The notes beneath the pieces were generated by a model, which saw only the letters and a list, made by a program, of their open reading frames with translations, was not told the DNA's origin and did not search any database. The position numbers and the translations under genes are program-made. Below are positions 14,707 through 15,090 of a DNA stretch of 15,090 nt, piece by piece (the stretch's first letter is position 1; the number at the start of each line of letters is the position of its first letter). Source of the stretch: Candidatus Bathyarchaeota archaeon (GTDB lineage Archaea > Thermoproteota > Bathyarchaeia > Bathyarchaeales > Bathyarchaeaceae); contig CP070749.1 of NCBI GenBank assembly GCA_020348365.1, forward strand, positions 792,310 through 807,399, written 5' to 3'.

Positions 14707-14847
14707 TCAGTGAGCTGCCTTCTCTTCTTCATACTTTTCTCTAATCATTTTTGCCAGTTTAATGTATTGCCTGAGGGTTACCTCCTCACGCATGCACGTG
14801 TCCACCCAGTAATCATATATGATATCACAATATATCCATGCTTTCAT
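14707..14847 (-). CDS. Possible 46-residue small protein
   Basis: On the minus strand a frame starts MKAWIYCDIIYDYWVDTCMR and ends with a charged helix (YIKLAKMIREKYEEEKAAH). It has no recognised domain. No ribosome site precedes the ATG at 14847. An internal ATG at 14793 has GGTGG seven bases upstream and would give a 28-residue peptide. A TATA-like sequence lies near 14850-14860. The frame occupies much of the 334-base gap between the methyltransferase and the YkgJ-type gene. It may be a real small gene or chance in AT-rich DNA; nothing else is seen in this gap. Confidence 0.3.
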   Translation of the reverse strand: MKAWIYCDIIYDYWVDTCMREEVTLRQYIKLAKMIREKYEEEKAAH

Positions 14848-14949
14848 GAAGCGATATATTACTGAACACGACATATGTCCCAAAATCTACATATAGGCTG
14901 TGACAGTAAATTGGAAGAAACAGAGCTCTAGAGTCATCGCTGGAGAAAC

Positions 14950-14962
14950 ACAAAAATTAAAG
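14950..14962 (+). promoter_or_regulatory. Possible TATA box for the YkgJ-type gene
   Basis: ACAAAAATTAAAG is A/T-rich and centred about 26 bases before 14983. A transcript from there would reach the ATG at 14999 with a leader of about 16 bases that contains GGATGAT. Confidence 0.35.
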
Positions 14963-14998
14963 ATGAGTAGCCTTTCTTCGTCTAAATGGATGATACTT

Positions 14999-15090
14999 AT
15001 GAAGCCCGTCCCATGGAGACACGTCAACTCCTGGAATTGTTTTGCATGTGGTCTATGCTGCAAGGGATACGACGTGGTTCTGAAATATCC
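14999..15090 (+). CDS. YkgJ-type cysteine-cluster protein, N-terminal part (3' end outside window)
   Basis: The first 30 residues read MKPVPWRHVNSWNCFACGLC and continue CKGYDVVLKYP. The CxxCxxCC cluster followed by a tyrosine and an LKYP-like strand is the hallmark of the YkgJ family (UPF0153), proposed to chelate zinc or an iron-sulfur cluster, with unknown role. GGATGAT at 14988-14994 lies four bases before the ATG. Another in-frame ATG at 14990 would add three residues. The frame runs off the right edge, so length and further domains cannot be seen. Confidence 0.75.
   Translation, partial: MKPVPWRHVNSWNCFACGLCCKGYDVVLKY

Noticed and set aside
1..15090. CRISPR array, tRNA, rRNA, transposase or integrase genes
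   Set aside because: No regularly spaced repeats, cloverleaf-type T-loop motifs or DDE/tyrosine recombinase motifs were seen. The catalytic tyrosine enzyme at 1811-3643 is clearly a topoisomerase, not an integrase.

Overview
The window looks like a piece of an archaeal chromosome from the TACK side of the archaeal tree. A Bathyarchaeia-like lineage is my best guess. The evidence is a complete eukaryotic-type topoisomerase IB, a stand-alone ATP-pyrophosphatase subunit of GMP synthase, archease, an F420-type luciferase-family oxidoreductase, a Sulfolobus aKMT-like lysine methyltransferase, GTG/TTG starts next to GGAGGT-like ribosome sites, and BRE/TATA-like boxes about 25 bases before expected transcript starts. 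Taxonomy is inference; there is no rRNA or tRNA to anchor it.

Layout. 1-570: the 3' part of a DUF4430-like secreted or membrane-anchored protein and a 51-residue zinc-ribbon protein. 644-3643 (minus): an operon of topoisomerase IB followed after 3 bases by a protein with two SIS domains. 3928-4362 (plus): archease, the tRNA-ligase activator. 4530-4682 (minus): a short ribbon-helix-helix DNA-binding protein. 4945-7200 (minus): an F420-type oxidoreductase preceded by an MFS transporter. 7430-9014 (plus): a divergently transcribed, unusually long GuaA-type ATP-pyrophosphatase and a small conserved archaeal protein. 9129-14121 (plus): a catabolic-looking set of a 2,4-diaminopentanoate dehydrogenase-like enzyme, HyuA and HyuB. 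14191-14664 (plus): an aKMT-like methyltransferase. 14999-15090: the start of a YkgJ-type cysteine-cluster protein cut by the window edge.

How the genes fit together. HyuA and HyuB form one ATP-dependent enzyme and are translationally linked by a consensus ribosome site lying at the hyuA stop. The upstream NAD(P)-dependent dehydrogenase points to an amino-acid or lactam catabolic module of unknown substrate. The topoisomerase/SIS pair is clearly co-transcribed, but the partnership has no obvious explanation. The rest are mostly information-processing or housekeeping genes.

The most unusual items are the long charged linker of the topoisomerase and its SIS partner, the expanded and altered GMP synthase-like protein, the undefined dehydrogenase-HyuAB module, and two oppositely oriented copies of a 14-base GCATGCATGC element placed just upstream of two genes. 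I see no CRISPR array, insertion sequence, tRNA, rRNA or clear mobile element.
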